Positions 16,917 through 27,371 of a DNA stretch of 64,000 nt are shown one piece after another; the first letter of the stretch is position 1; each line of letters begins with the position of its first letter. Origin of the DNA: Asanoa sp040676615. Lineage in GTDB: Bacteria; Actinomycetota; Actinomycetes; Mycobacteriales; Micromonosporaceae. The notes beneath the pieces are model-generated. The model searched no databases, was not told where the DNA came from, and saw nothing but the letters and a program-made list of their open reading frames with translations. The DNA lies in the NCBI RefSeq assembly GCF_040676615.1, contig NZ_JBFAPI010000008.1:1-64000 (forward strand), in the 5' to 3' direction. A program made the position numbers and the translations under genes.

Positions 16917-18080
16917 TCAGCGTTTCGGCCAGTGCCACGCGGGCTCGTCGAGCCTGCCCTGCCCAACGACATAGGTCTCGCCGTGCTCCTTGGCGAGCTC
17001 GACGAGTTGCAGGTCGGCCTCGTCGGCGTGCGCGTCGAGCGCCGACGCCAGCGGCCGCGAGTGGGTGACCACGACGATCTGCATGCGCGCGGACGCGCCG
17101 GCGACCAGCGCGGCGAGCGGGCGGATGAGGTCGGGGTGCAGGCTGTTCTCCGGTTCGTTGAGCACCAGCAGTTCCGGCGGCCGGGGCGTCAGCATTGCGG
17201 CCACCCAGCTCAGGTAACGCAGCGTCCCGTCGGAGAGTTCAGCCGCGCCGAGCGGGCGGAGCATCCCGGGCTGGGTCAGCGTCAGCTCGAACCGGCCGGC
17301 CGCCGCGGCGATGGCCAGCCGGCTGCCCGGGAAGCCGAGGTCGACCGCCGCGTCCAGGGCCGCCGCGTCGCCGACCTCGCGGATCGTCGCCAGCGCGGGC
17401 GCCAGGTCGGCACCGTCGTGGCCGAGCACCGGCGTGCGGGTGCCGATCTGCGCGGCCCGCATCGGCGCGTCGGCGTCGGTGCGGACCTGGTCGTAGAAGC
17501 GCCACGAGCGGATCCGTTCGCGCAGCAGCATCAGGTCGGGCGCCAGTTCCGGATCGACGAACTCGGCGAGCATGCTGTCGTACGGGCGCAGCGTGAGCTT
17601 CGTGGCCCGCCAGGCACCGTCGGGTCCGCGTACGCCGACCGCCGTGTTGGTCCGCTCGGTCAGCTTGGTCGCCGGCCGCAGCACCGGGCCCGACCAACTG
17701 CATTCGCTCTTGATCTCCGGGTCGAGCCCGAACAGCGTCGGCCCGACCGCCTGCGGCAACCCGAGGTCGATGGCGTAGCCGAACGAGTCGCCGGCGAAGC
17801 CCAGCCGCAGCGCCACCCGCTTGGTGCGCACCGTGCCCTGGAGCGGGTGGTCTCCACGCTGGACCGTCTCGGGGCCGGCCCACAGCGTCGACGGCAGCCC
17901 ACCCTCGCGGGCCAGTGCGCCCACCACGCCACCCCGGGCCGATGCCGAGAGCAGCCGCAACGAACGGTAGAGGCTCGACTTCCCGGCACCGTTGGCCCCG
18001 GTCACCACGTTGAGCCGGCGCAGCGGCAGCACCAGCCGGCGCAGTGACCGGTAGTTCTCGACGGCGAGCGTGACCAGCAC
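16917..18080 (-). CDS. AAA family ATPase (AAA_21/OLD-like, SMC-type nucleotide fold)
   Basis: A 387-residue predicted ATPase. Walker A is GANGAGKS at about 28-35 following ENYRSLR; the signature/Walker B region is LSDGTLRYL and LLVLNEPENSLHPDL, and THSRPLASAL follows. There is no TOPRIM or nuclease domain and no obvious partner nuclease, so a defence role is not supported. The start at GTG 18078-18080 was chosen because a TAGCGT box lies 7 nt upstream; GTG 18087-18089 is the alternative. It follows the maltokinase gene without a gap. Confidence 0.82.
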   Translation of the reverse strand: MLVTLAVENYRSLRRLVLPLRRLNVVTGANGAGKSSLYRSLRLLSASARGGVVGALAREGGLPSTLWAGPETVQRGDHPLQGTVRTKRVALRLGFAGDSFGYAIDLGLPQAVGPTLFGLDPEIKSECSWSGPVLRPATKLTERTNTAVGVRGPDGAWRATKLTLRPYDSMLAEFVDPELAPDLMLLRERIRSWRFYDQVRTDADAPMRAAQIGTRTPVLGHDGADLAPALATIREVGDAAALDAAVDLGFPGSRLAIAAAAGRFELTLTQPGMLRPLGAAELSDGTLRYLSWVAAMLTPRPPELLVLNEPENSLHPDLIRPLAALVAGASARMQIVVVTHSRPLASALDAHADEADLQLVELAKEHGETYVVGQGRLDEPAWHWPKR

Positions 18081-18087
18081 CCGACCC

Positions 18088-18093
18088 ACGCTA
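18088..18093 (-). promoter_or_regulatory. -10 box overlapping the maltokinase stop codon
   Basis: TAGCGT on the minus strand begins with the TAG stop of the maltokinase gene and lies 7 nt before the GTG of the AAA ATPase, giving a possible internal leaderless promoter within the operon. Confidence 0.45.
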
Positions 18094-19400
18094 GCCCAGC
18101 AGGCGGGCCACCGACCGCAGCGAGATGGGCAGCCAGCTCGGCCGGAACCGGGCCTCGTAGGCGGCCTCGTAGATGGCCTTGTCGAGCTCGAACGCGCCGA
18201 GCAGTTCGGGCCGCGACCGCGGGTCTTCGCCTGCCGCGCTGGCGTAGCCGTCACAGAACGCGCCCCGGTTGAGCTCGGCCCACTCGCGGGCCCGGTAGAC
18301 GACCTGGGCGTCGTCGGGCTGGTCGACGATCAGGTGGTGCGGCGCGTACTCGAAGGAGCGCAGCATGCCGGCGACGTCGCGCAGGGGCGAGTCGGGGCGG
18401 CGGCGTTCCTCGACCGGCTGGCCGGGCTCGCCCTCGAAGTCGATCAGCAGCCAGGCCTTCGGCGTGCGCAGCACCTGGCCGAGGTGCAGATCGCCGTGCA
18501 CCCGGTGGACGAGCATCTCGGTGCCGCCGACCGCCCGGAACCGCTCAGCCGCGGCGTCGACGTGCGGTGCCAGCGCGGGCACGAACGCCGCGGCCCGCTC
18601 GAGACGGGCCAGCATCCGGTCGACCGGGAACTCGACGATCTCGCTGCCCAGTTCCTGTGCCAGCATCCGGTGCACGACGGCGACCGCCTCGCCGAGCCGG
18701 TAGGACTCGCCGGAGAAGTCGCCGCCCACCTCGTCGGCGGCCAGGTCGGCCTCGCCGAACAGGTCGCGCACGCTGGTGGTGGCCATCGCCCAGCCCTCGG
18801 CGGAGTTTTCCGCGTAGGCGGTCAGCATGGCCAGCGAGACCGGCTCGCCGCGCTCGTCGGAGCTCTCCACCGCGCCCAGCAACTGGGCCACGTGTGCGCA
18901 GCCGGCCCGGGCCAACACCCGGTTGAGCTCGACGTCGGGGTTGATGCCGGCGACCACCCGGCGGAACACCTTCAGGATCGCCGCGCGGTCGTAGACCACG
19001 CTGGTGTTGCTCTGTTCGGCCTCGGCCACCCGGGCCGGCGCCTCGAGCGGCAGCTTGGCCTCCGGCTCGCGGCGGAACAGCAGCCGGCCGACGACCGCGT
19101 CCTGGTCGATCAGTTCGAGCAGCGCGCGGGCGGCCGGCTCGTCGTAGAGCGCGTCGTAGCCGGCCCGGTCGCCCTCGATGCCGATGGTCGCGGTGCCGGC
19201 GAACTCCGGGCGCGGCTCGCCGTCCCAGGCCACGTAGAGCTGATAGCGCTCGGTGCCGCCGTCGTCGTATTCGACGTCGAGCAGCACGTGGTCGAGGGAC
19301 TCGCGCAGGGTGGTGACCGCGACAGGCGTGACACTGTGGAGGGTGCGGCCGCGTCCGGCGTACCACCGCTGATGCGGTAGCCAGTCGGCATACGGCAAAG

Positions 19401-19404
<4 letters not shown>
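18091..19404 (-). CDS. mak: Maltokinase
   Basis: A 437-residue aminoglycoside-phosphotransferase-like kinase that converts maltose plus ATP to maltose 1-phosphate, the donor for GlgE-type glucan synthesis. Family marks are LPHQRWYAGRGR at the N-terminus, the catalytic loop HGDLHLGQVL, and the metal site LLIDFEGEPGQP with RRRPDSPLRDVAGMLRSFEY after it. It overlaps treS as ATGA, so the maltose made by TreS is phosphorylated directly. The glgE and glgB genes are not in this window. Confidence 0.95.
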
Positions 19405-21218
<1,814 letters not shown>

Positions 21219-21224
21219 GCTTCC

Positions 21225-21230
21225 ACGCTA
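21225..21230 (-). promoter_or_regulatory. -10 box of a candidate leaderless promoter (treS)
   Basis: TAGCGT on the minus strand lies 6 nt before the treS ATG. Confidence 0.5.
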
Positions 21231-21275
21231 ATGCCGAATCGGCTCCGCCACAGGGTGACGGCTGGGGTCGGTCGG

Positions 21276-22193
21276 TCAGCGGAGTTGTTCTGGGACGATC
21301 GCGGGCTGGCCCCGGGTCAATCCCTTGCGCTCCCGCAACAGCTTGCGGGTGGCGTAACGGTGGTTGACGTTACCGGGCGAACGCATCGCCTCGCCGAGGG
21401 TGATCGCCGCCCAGAACGCGGTGGCGGCGCCGCGGCCGTGCCGCATGGCGTGCAGCCGGACCCGGTTGGCGACCATGATGCCCCAGAGGGCGGGGACGTT
21501 GCGGGCGTCGCCGCCGTTGTGCACGGCCTCGGCGGTGGGCACGAAGGCCACCCGGAAGCCCTGGTCGGCCGCGCGCAGCGCGTATTCGGTCTCCTCGCTG
21601 TAGAGGAAGAAGCTCTCGTCCCACGGCCCGGTCGCGGTCAGGCAGGCTCGGCTGAACATGGTCACCGCGCCGGTCGCCCAGTCGGCCGGGGTCCGCCCGT
21701 CGTAGCCGGCCGGGTCGGCGATCACCTCGCCGCGGCCGAGCCGGCTGGCCCGATTGCCGCCCAGGACCGCCTCGGCCACCGCCCGGCCCAGCGTCGGACG
21801 GCGGCGCAGCGAGGTCTTGTAGGCACCGTCGCGGCCGATCAGCCGGGGCACCGCGATGCCGACGCCGGGCTGGGCCAGCGCGGCCAGCAACTCGGCGGCG
21901 CAGCCCGGCCGCAGCCGGGTGGTCGGGCTGAGCAGCAGCACGGCGTCGGCGTCGGGGTCGACGGCGGCGACCGCGTTGGCGGCGGCCGCGAAGCCGCGGT
22001 TGCTGTCGAGTTGCACCAGCGTCGCGTCGGGCGCCAGATCCTTGGCGACGGTCAGGGTGTCGTCGAAGGACCCGCTGTCGACCACGACCAGCCGCCAGTC
22101 GTCGACGCCGGCCAGGCCCGCGGGCAGCGCGGCCAGCAACGGCGGCAGGTTGGCCGCGCTGCGATAGGTGAGCACTCCCACCGTCAGTCGCAT
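21276..22193 (-). CDS. Family 2 glycosyltransferase (rhamnosyltransferase-like)
   Basis: A 305-residue cytoplasmic GT2. The nucleotide-sugar site is seen in VGVLTYRSAANL and VVVDSGSFDDT, followed by SNRGFAAAANAV. The LLLSPTTRL segment stands where the DXD motif usually lies and has no acidic pair. WDESFFLYSEETEYALRA matches the catalytic-base region of WbbL-like enzymes. The start at ATG 22191-22193 was chosen because a G-rich ribosome site precedes it; the frame extends nine codons further up. It is isolated from the larger glycosyltransferase cluster. Confidence 0.87.
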   Translation of the reverse strand: MRLTVGVLTYRSAANLPPLLAALPAGLAGVDDWRLVVVDSGSFDDTLTVAKDLAPDATLVQLDSNRGFAAAANAVAAVDPDADAVLLLSPTTRLRPGCAAELLAALAQPGVGIAVPRLIGRDGAYKTSLRRRPTLGRAVAEAVLGGNRASRLGRGEVIADPAGYDGRTPADWATGAVTMFSRACLTATGPWDESFFLYSEETEYALRAADQGFRVAFVPTAEAVHNGGDARNVPALWGIMVANRVRLHAMRHGRGAATAFWAAITLGEAMRSPGNVNHRYATRKLLRERKGLTRGQPAIVPEQLR

Positions 22194-22409
22194 CGCCGGC
22201 CCCCTGCCCTGAAATAACACGCCTGGCTGAGGCTAGCGGAGCCGCGCCAGATTGCGTATCCACGGTCCGCACACCGGCCGGCTACCCCCGGTCGACCGAA
22301 AACCAATCACGGTCAATGCAGGTAGTCGGATTGTCACGCATTGAACATGGCACGTTTACCCGATGGGATTGTCGAGTAACTCTCGTCACAGTCATGACCG
22401 GAAGAAGTG

Positions 22410-22427
22410 ATGCCGCGGCGGCGGCAT
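22410..22427. repeat. Short hairpin in the gap before the sugar ABC ATPase
   Basis: ATGCCGC and GCGGCAT form a 7-bp stem with a 4-nt loop about 58 bp before the GTG of the ABC ATPase. It is flanked by GAAG and CTTC. It could be part of an operator or leader structure; nothing else clear was seen in the 291-bp gap 22194-22484. Confidence 0.35.
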
Positions 22428-22484
22428 GCCTTCTGAGGACCTCCGGCCGGCACAGCTCGGGGAACTGACTCTGGGGAGGAGACG

Positions 22485-23792
22485 GTGACAACCGTCGCGC
22501 TCAAAGATGTCACCAAGATCTTTCCAGACGGAACGGTCGCGGTCGACAACGTCAGCATCGACGTCAATGACGGCGAGTTCATGGTGCTGCTCGGTCCGTC
22601 CGGGTGCGGCAAGTCCACCGTGCTACGGATGGTCGCCGGCCTGGAAGATCCGACCACCGGCGCCATCCTGCTCGACGGCGACCTGGCCAACGACCTTCCG
22701 CCGCGCGAGCGCCGGATCGCGATGGTGTTCCAGGACTTCGCGCTCTACCCACACATGTCGGTCGGCGACAACATCGGTTTCCCGCTGCGCCTGTCCCGGG
22801 TCGAGCCGATGGCGCGCGGCGAGCGGGTGGCCGACGTGGCGAGCGCGCTGGGCATCGGCGACGTGCTCGCCCGCAAGCCCAACCAACTCTCCGGCGGCCA
22901 GCGGCAGCGGGTGGCGATGGGCCGGGCGATCGTCCGCCGGCCCGGCCTGTTCCTGATGGACGAGCCGCTGTCCAATCTCGACAGCGGGCTGCGCGCCGAG
23001 CTGCGGGCGGAGATCTCCGGGCTGGTCCGCGAGCTCGGCGTCAGCACCATCTACGTGACACACGACCAGGCCGAGGCGCTGACCATGGCCGACCGGGTCG
23101 CGATCATGCGGCGCGGCGTCCTGCAGGACGTGGGCACGCCGACCCAGGTCTACGGCCGCCCGGCCACGCTCTACGTCGCCGCGTTCCTGGGCAGCCCGCG
23201 GATGAACCTGCTGGAGGCGTCGGTCTACGTCCACCTCGACCGCTACGTCACGCTCAACCTCGGCGACCAGGCGCTCTACCTGCCGTGGGAAGACATCCGG
23301 GCGCGGGCGGTCGCGCACTACCACGGTGAGCGGATCGTGGTCGGGCTGCGCGCCGAGGCGCTCACACCGGTAGCGCCCAACAGTCCGGGCGACGTGCTCC
23401 AGGGCCGGATCCGCTATCTCGAGCACCACGGTCACGAGTCGCTGGCGTTCCTCGACATCGGCGCGACCGCCGTGGTGGTCGACGAGATGGGCCAGGCACC
23501 GACCGAGCAGGCCAGCGAGGGCGGCCCCCTGCGCCGGATCGGGCACGCGGTGCAACGGCTCACCAGCCGGGCCGCCAGCGCGACCGCGGTGCAGGAACTC
23601 GGCCCCGCGCGCAACCGCACCAGCGTGCTCAGCGACCCGGGCCGCCACCACCGCCGACCGGCCGAACTGGCGGTGCGGCTGGCGCCCTATCCCAACGTGC
23701 AGCCGGGCACCTCGCTGTCGGTCTCCGTACGCATGGACGCCCTGCACTTTTTCGACGATCGCGGCGACCGAATCGATGTGGGGTGGCGCTGA
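22485..23792 (+). CDS. Sugar ABC transporter ATP-binding protein (MsiK/UgpC-like)
   Basis: A 435-residue ATPase of the MalK class, which energises ABC importers for oligosaccharides or glycerol phosphate. Walker A GPSGCGKST (about 37-45), Q-loop VFQDFALYPH, signature LSGGQRQRV, Walker B LFLMDEPLSNLD and switch THDQAEA are all intact. The C-terminal TOBE region carries an insertion of about 65 polar residues (roughly 330-395) not usual in the family. No permease or binding protein is adjacent, so it probably serves several importers, as MsiK does. The GTG start has GGGGAGGAG upstream. Confidence 0.92.
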   Translation: MTTVALKDVTKIFPDGTVAVDNVSIDVNDGEFMVLLGPSGCGKSTVLRMVAGLEDPTTGAILLDGDLANDLPPRERRIAMVFQDFALYPHMSVGDNIGFPLRLSRVEPMARGERVADVASALGIGDVLARKPNQLSGGQRQRVAMGRAIVRRPGLFLMDEPLSNLDSGLRAELRAEISGLVRELGVSTIYVTHDQAEALTMADRVAIMRRGVLQDVGTPTQVYGRPATLYVAAFLGSPRMNLLEASVYVHLDRYVTLNLGDQALYLPWEDIRARAVAHYHGERIVVGLRAEALTPVAPNSPGDVLQGRIRYLEHHGHESLAFLDIGATAVVVDEMGQAPTEQASEGGPLRRIGHAVQRLTSRAASATAVQELGPARNRTSVLSDPGRHHRRPAELAVRLAPYPNVQPGTSLSVSVRMDALHFFDDRGDRIDVGWR

Positions 23793-23845
23793 CCGGGGCC
23801 GTGCCCTAGCGTCTGTCGGCACCTGAGTCCAGAGAGGATGGCACC

Positions 23846-24766
23846 GTGTCGGCAAACGGCCCCGGCCTGCTGATCATTGAACGGATCCTGCGCGACCGAG
23901 GCAGCATCTGGCAGCAGATCGTCGAGGAGCGCGATCTCAACCGACTGACCGGGCAGATGCTCGCCAGTTCGGCCGTCGCGCTGGCGCTCTACGGCGCGGT
24001 GCTCGGCTTCTTCAACAGCGGCCTGATGGCGCTCACCTCGGCGATCAAGCTGCCGCTGCTGTTCCTGGTCACCTTGGCCATCTGCCTGCCCACGCTCTAC
24101 CTGTTCAACCTGGTCTTCGGCGCCCGGCTCTCGATGAAGCAGTCGGTCTCGCTGGTGATGGTCGCCATCACGGTGACCGCGATGCTCGCGGTGGCGTTCG
24201 CGCCGATCAGCCTGTTCTTCCTGATCACCGCGCCCGACTACGGCTTCTTCAAGCTGCTCAACGTCTCCATCCTGGCGCTGTCGGCGCTGGTCGGGCTGCG
24301 CTTCCTGACCGGCGGCATGCGGGTGCTGCACGAGCGCGGCCTGCTGAGCCCGGCGCGCACCGAGCCGGCGCTCGTGGCCGAAGCCGCCCCGATCTCGCCG
24401 GCCCCCGTCAACGAGGAGGAGAAGGTGCCGGCCGCGGTCGGCGCACCGACCGCCAACGGCGACGGTGCCGCGGTGCCGGCGGCGGCCCCGGCTCACCCGG
24501 TTCTGGTGGCGGGCGCACGACCCGGCGAGCGGGTCTGGGACCCGATCGCGGGTCGCTACGCGAAAATGCCCGCCGGTGTGGCCACCGAACGGCCGGCGAG
24601 CATGACGCTGCTCTACGTCTGGATCCTGCTGTTCGGCTTCGTCGGCACCCAACTGGCGTGGACCCTGCGGCCCTTCTTCGGCAACCCCGACTCCTCGTTC
24701 GCGCTGTTCCGCGAGATCGAGGGCAACTTCTACGCGGAGATCTTCCGCACCATCGCGGGTCTCTAG
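23846..24766 (+). CDS. Polytopic membrane protein, Yip1-like, unknown function
   Basis: A 306-residue protein with four or five membrane helices in residues 35-155, then an Ala/Pro-rich cytoplasmic stretch (about 170-245) and one more helix at about 250-275. Proteins of this shape are sometimes labelled actin-binding WH2 domain-containing in actinobacteria; no evidence for actin binding is visible. The GTG start follows GAGAGGA. Its stop overlaps the MarR gene's 3' end by 4 bp. Confidence 0.7.
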   Translation: MSANGPGLLIIERILRDRGSIWQQIVEERDLNRLTGQMLASSAVALALYGAVLGFFNSGLMALTSAIKLPLLFLVTLAICLPTLYLFNLVFGARLSMKQSVSLVMVAITVTAMLAVAFAPISLFFLITAPDYGFFKLLNVSILALSALVGLRFLTGGMRVLHERGLLSPARTEPALVAEAAPISPAPVNEEEKVPAAVGAPTANGDGAAVPAAAPAHPVLVAGARPGERVWDPIAGRYAKMPAGVATERPASMTLLYVWILLFGFVGTQLAWTLRPFFGNPDSSFALFREIEGNFYAEIFRTIAGL

Positions 24767-25338
24767 CGACGGGCCACGGCGGCGGCGCCATACTTCGCCG
24801 CCGCCGCATTGGCCGTCGGGCAATGGCCCTCGTCGCGGCCGCAGGCGGCCAGGTCGCAGAGCCGGCACAGCCAGGCGCCGCCGTCTTTCTCGGCGACGAT
24901 GCCGGCCATCACCTTGCCGACCAGTCCGTCCAGTGTGGATCGCTCGGCCGGCGAGAGGCCGGCCAGCGCAGACCGCAGCGTCGCCGCCCGGGCCGCCGAC
25001 AGGCGTTCGGCGGCGGCCCGGCCGGCCGGGGTGAGCGCCACCGAGCGCGACCGCCCGTCGCCGCCCGGGCCCCGGGTGACCAGGCCCGCCTCGGCCAGCC
25101 GGTCGACCAGCCGGACCGTGCCGGACGGGGTCAGGCCGAGCACCCGGCGGAGTTGGTCGATCGACGGCCGGTGCAGGAAGTGCAGCAGCGCCGACAGCGC
25201 CGCGGCCGCGGTCGGGTTGCCGGCCACCGCCGCGGTGCCGTCGCTCGCGGCCGCGACCGCGCCGGCGGCCGCGTCGGTCAGCGCGAGGGAGACCGCGCCG
25301 AGCAGGTTGGCCTGGTGGTCGAGGGCGTCGTCGCTCAC
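24763..25338 (-). CDS. MarR family regulator with a cysteine-rich C-terminal tail
   Basis: A 191-residue regulator. The winged helix lies at about 45-115 (SIDQLRRVLGLTPSGTVRLVDRLAEAGLVTRG, then a GGDGRSRSVALT wing). After the dimerisation helix comes a tail with four Cys and one His in WLCRLCDLAACGRDEGHC, which could bind zinc, iron-sulphur or act as a thiol redox switch; this is inference. It overlaps the upstream DUF3224 gene, with a probable operator at the shared promoter, so it likely controls its own operon. Confidence 0.87.
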   Translation of the reverse strand: MSDDALDHQANLLGAVSLALTDAAAGAVAAASDGTAAVAGNPTAAAALSALLHFLHRPSIDQLRRVLGLTPSGTVRLVDRLAEAGLVTRGPGGDGRSRSVALTPAGRAAAERLSAARAATLRSALAGLSPAERSTLDGLVGKVMAGIVAEKDGGAWLCRLCDLAACGRDEGHCPTANAAAAKYGAAAVARR

Positions 25339-25739
25339 GCCAACTCGTAGCGCAGGGTCAGCGGCATGTGCGGGTAATCGGCGTGGGTCGAGACGCTCTC
25401 CGCCGAGCCCGTGATGCCGGCGAGTTCGCCGGTGCCGGAGCCCGGCACGACCGTGGTGGTGATCCGCGCGGTCGTGCCGTCATAACTGCCCGCGCCTTGG
25501 AGCACGAAGCTGCCGGACCGACCGCCGAGCGTCCCGGTGATCTCCATGTTGGACACGTAGTCGCTGGTGCCGTCGGCCCGGTAGTAGAGCAACGACTCGA
25601 ACGCGCCGCTGGTCAGGCCGTCGCCGGTGCCGGCGAGCGTGACCTCGGCCCTGGAGAACTTGCGGCCGTCGTCGAACTCGCGGTAGGGCTTCTCGTCCCA
25701 CGAGGTGATCTCGAGCTTGGTTTCCATGATCTCGGTCAT
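25335..25739 (-). CDS. DUF3224 domain protein
   Basis: A 134-residue all-beta protein covering the whole DUF3224 domain (SWDEKPYREFDDGRKFSRAEV at the start, GSYDG and GTGELAGITG later, YPHMPLTLRYEL at the end). Function is unknown; the fold is allene-oxide-cyclase-like. ATG 25737-25739 was chosen because a TACGTT box lies 6 nt upstream. It forms an operon with the downstream MarR gene (stop-start overlap). Confidence 0.87.
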   Translation of the reverse strand: MTEIMETKLEITSWDEKPYREFDDGRKFSRAEVTLAGTGDGLTSGAFESLLYYRADGTSDYVSNMEITGTLGGRSGSFVLQGAGSYDGTTARITTTVVPGSGTGELAGITGSAESVSTHADYPHMPLTLRYELA

Positions 25740-25745
25740 AGCCCC

Positions 25746-25768
25746 AACGTATGTGTGACTCAATCACA
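25746..25768 (-). promoter_or_regulatory. Leaderless promoter with MarR-type operator (DUF3224-marR operon)
   Basis: TACGTT at 25746-25751 (minus strand) lies 6 nt before the ATG of the DUF3224 gene. Directly upstream, 25754-25768 is a TGTGA-N5-TCACA inverted repeat that would fall in the spacer of the promoter. A bound MarR dimer there would block RNA polymerase. Confidence 0.6.
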
Positions 25769-25858
25769 TGTCAACCGGAACGACTCCTTAGGGGTCGCCC
25801 GGAACCGCCCCCCAAACCGGGCCGCGAGCGTGGACCGTCGCGTCGATAGGAAGGCACG

Positions 25859-25868
25859 CTACATGTAG
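25859..25868. promoter_or_regulatory. Palindromic decamer upstream of the multicopper oxidase
   Basis: CTACATGTAG is a perfect 10-bp palindrome 29 bp before the oxidase ATG. It resembles the TACA/TGTA half-sites of BlaI/CopY-type repressors but with shorter spacing, so it is only a weak candidate for copper-dependent control. Confidence 0.3.
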
Positions 25869-25896
25869 ACGACGTCACTATGGAGGTGCGGATCTC

Positions 25897-27348
25897 ATGC
25901 GGCGCAGAAGCCTGCTCACCGGCGTACTCGGCGGAACGTTCCTACTCGCGGCCGGCTGCGCAAGCCCGGTCGACACCGTCGGTCAGGTCGACTTCGCCCG
26001 GCCGCTGCTGATCCCGCCGCTGGCACCGGCCACCGTCGACGGCACCGGGCAGCGGGTCTTCACACTGCACGCCCAGCCTGGCCGGCGCGACTTCGGCATC
26101 GGCGGCACCACGCACACCTGGGGCTTCAACGGCGACTATCTCGGGCCGACCCTGCGTGCCCGGCGCGGCGAGCGGGTGCGGGTCGACGTCGTCAACAACC
26201 TCGACGAGGAAACCAGCGTGCACTGGCACGGTATGCACCTGCCGGCCCGGATGGACGGCGGCCCGCACCAGCCGGTGCGCCCCGGCGCCACCTGGTCGCC
26301 GAGTTGGACCATCGACCAGCCGGCGGCCACGCTCTGGTACCACCCACACCCGCACGGCCGGACCCGCGAGCACGTCAACCAGGGTTTGGCCGGCATGTTC
26401 ATCCTCGACGACGACGGCCCGGCGCAGCGCGCCCTGCCGCACGACTACGGTGTCGACGACATCCCGGTCATCGTGCAGGACAAAGACCTCCACGATGGAC
26501 AGATCAAGAACAAGAACACCGGGGACCTGCTGCTGGTCAACGGCACCTACGCGCCCTACCTGAAGGTGGTGACCGAGCGGGTCCGGCTGCGCCTGCTCAA
26601 CGCCTCGGTCTCCCGGGTGTACGCGTTCGGCCTCGCCGACGAGCGGCCCGTCAACCTGGTCGCCACCGACGGCGGCCTTCTCGCGGCGCCGGTCACGCTG
26701 AGCCGGATCCGGCTCTCCCCCGGCGAGCGCGCCGAGATCGTCGTGCCGGTACGCGCCGGCGAGCGGGTGGTGTTGCGCAGCTTCCCGCCGGAGATCGGCG
26801 CCGCGAGGTCGTTCGACACCGGCCGCGACCAGTTCGACGTGCTCGAACTGCGGGCGGCGGCGACCCTGCGCCCGAGCGCGAAGCTGCCGGCGGAGTTCGG
26901 CGGGCTGCCCCGGCTCGATCCCGCCACCGCGGTGACCACCCGCGACTTCCGCCTCAACGGCACCGATATCAACGGCGACGGGATGGACATGGACCGGATC
27001 GACACGGTCGTCACGCTGGGCAGCACCGAGATCTGGACGGTCCGCAACACCGACGGGCAGCGGCACAACTTCCACGTACACGATGTGCGGTTTCAGGTGT
27101 TGTCGCTCGGCGGCGCCGCGCCGCCGGCGGAGCTTTCCGGCTGGAAGGACACGGTGTTCCTGCCGCCGAAGACCGAGGCGCGATTGATCATGAAGTTCGC
27201 CGACTACGCCGACCCGGATATGCCCTACATGTATCACTGTCACCTTCTGATGCACGAGGACGACGGGATGATGGGGCAGTTCGTCGTGGTCGAGCCGGGG
27301 CAGTCGGCGGGCCGCATTTCCGGGGTGGGCGCACACGAGCACCACTAG
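25897..27348 (+). CDS. Multicopper oxidase lipoprotein (CueO-like)
   Basis: A 483-residue secreted lipoprotein: signal peptide with RRRS start and lipobox LAAGC (Cys21). The three-cupredoxin pattern has copper motifs HWHG (109-112), HPHPHG (149-154), HNFHVH in the third domain and HCHLLMHEDDGMM at the C-terminus, giving type 1, 2 and 3 copper ligands with an axial Met. It likely oxidises Cu(I) or phenolic substrates outside the cell and aids copper tolerance. TGGAGG precedes the ATG. The C-terminus ends in HEHH. Monocistronic. Confidence 0.93.
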   Translation: MRRRSLLTGVLGGTFLLAAGCASPVDTVGQVDFARPLLIPPLAPATVDGTGQRVFTLHAQPGRRDFGIGGTTHTWGFNGDYLGPTLRARRGERVRVDVVNNLDEETSVHWHGMHLPARMDGGPHQPVRPGATWSPSWTIDQPAATLWYHPHPHGRTREHVNQGLAGMFILDDDGPAQRALPHDYGVDDIPVIVQDKDLHDGQIKNKNTGDLLLVNGTYAPYLKVVTERVRLRLLNASVSRVYAFGLADERPVNLVATDGGLLAAPVTLSRIRLSPGERAEIVVPVRAGERVVLRSFPPEIGAARSFDTGRDQFDVLELRAAATLRPSAKLPAEFGGLPRLDPATAVTTRDFRLNGTDINGDGMDMDRIDTVVTLGSTEIWTVRNTDGQRHNFHVHDVRFQVLSLGGAAPPAELSGWKDTVFLPPKTEARLIMKFADYADPDMPYMYHCHLLMHEDDGMMGQFVVVEPGQSAGRISGVGAHEHH

Positions 27349-27359
27349 GTAGGTTCGAC

Positions 27360-27365
27360 TAGATT
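27360..27365 (+). promoter_or_regulatory. -10 box of a candidate leaderless promoter (HAD/GH65 operon)
   Basis: TAGATT lies 6 nt before the GTG at 27372, with no ribosome site. Confidence 0.55.
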
Positions 27366-27371
27366 TGACCC

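Noticed and set aside
16917..18080. The AAA ATPase as part of an anti-phage system
   Set aside because: No TOPRIM, nuclease, methylase or other defence gene nearby; the surroundings are trehalose metabolism.
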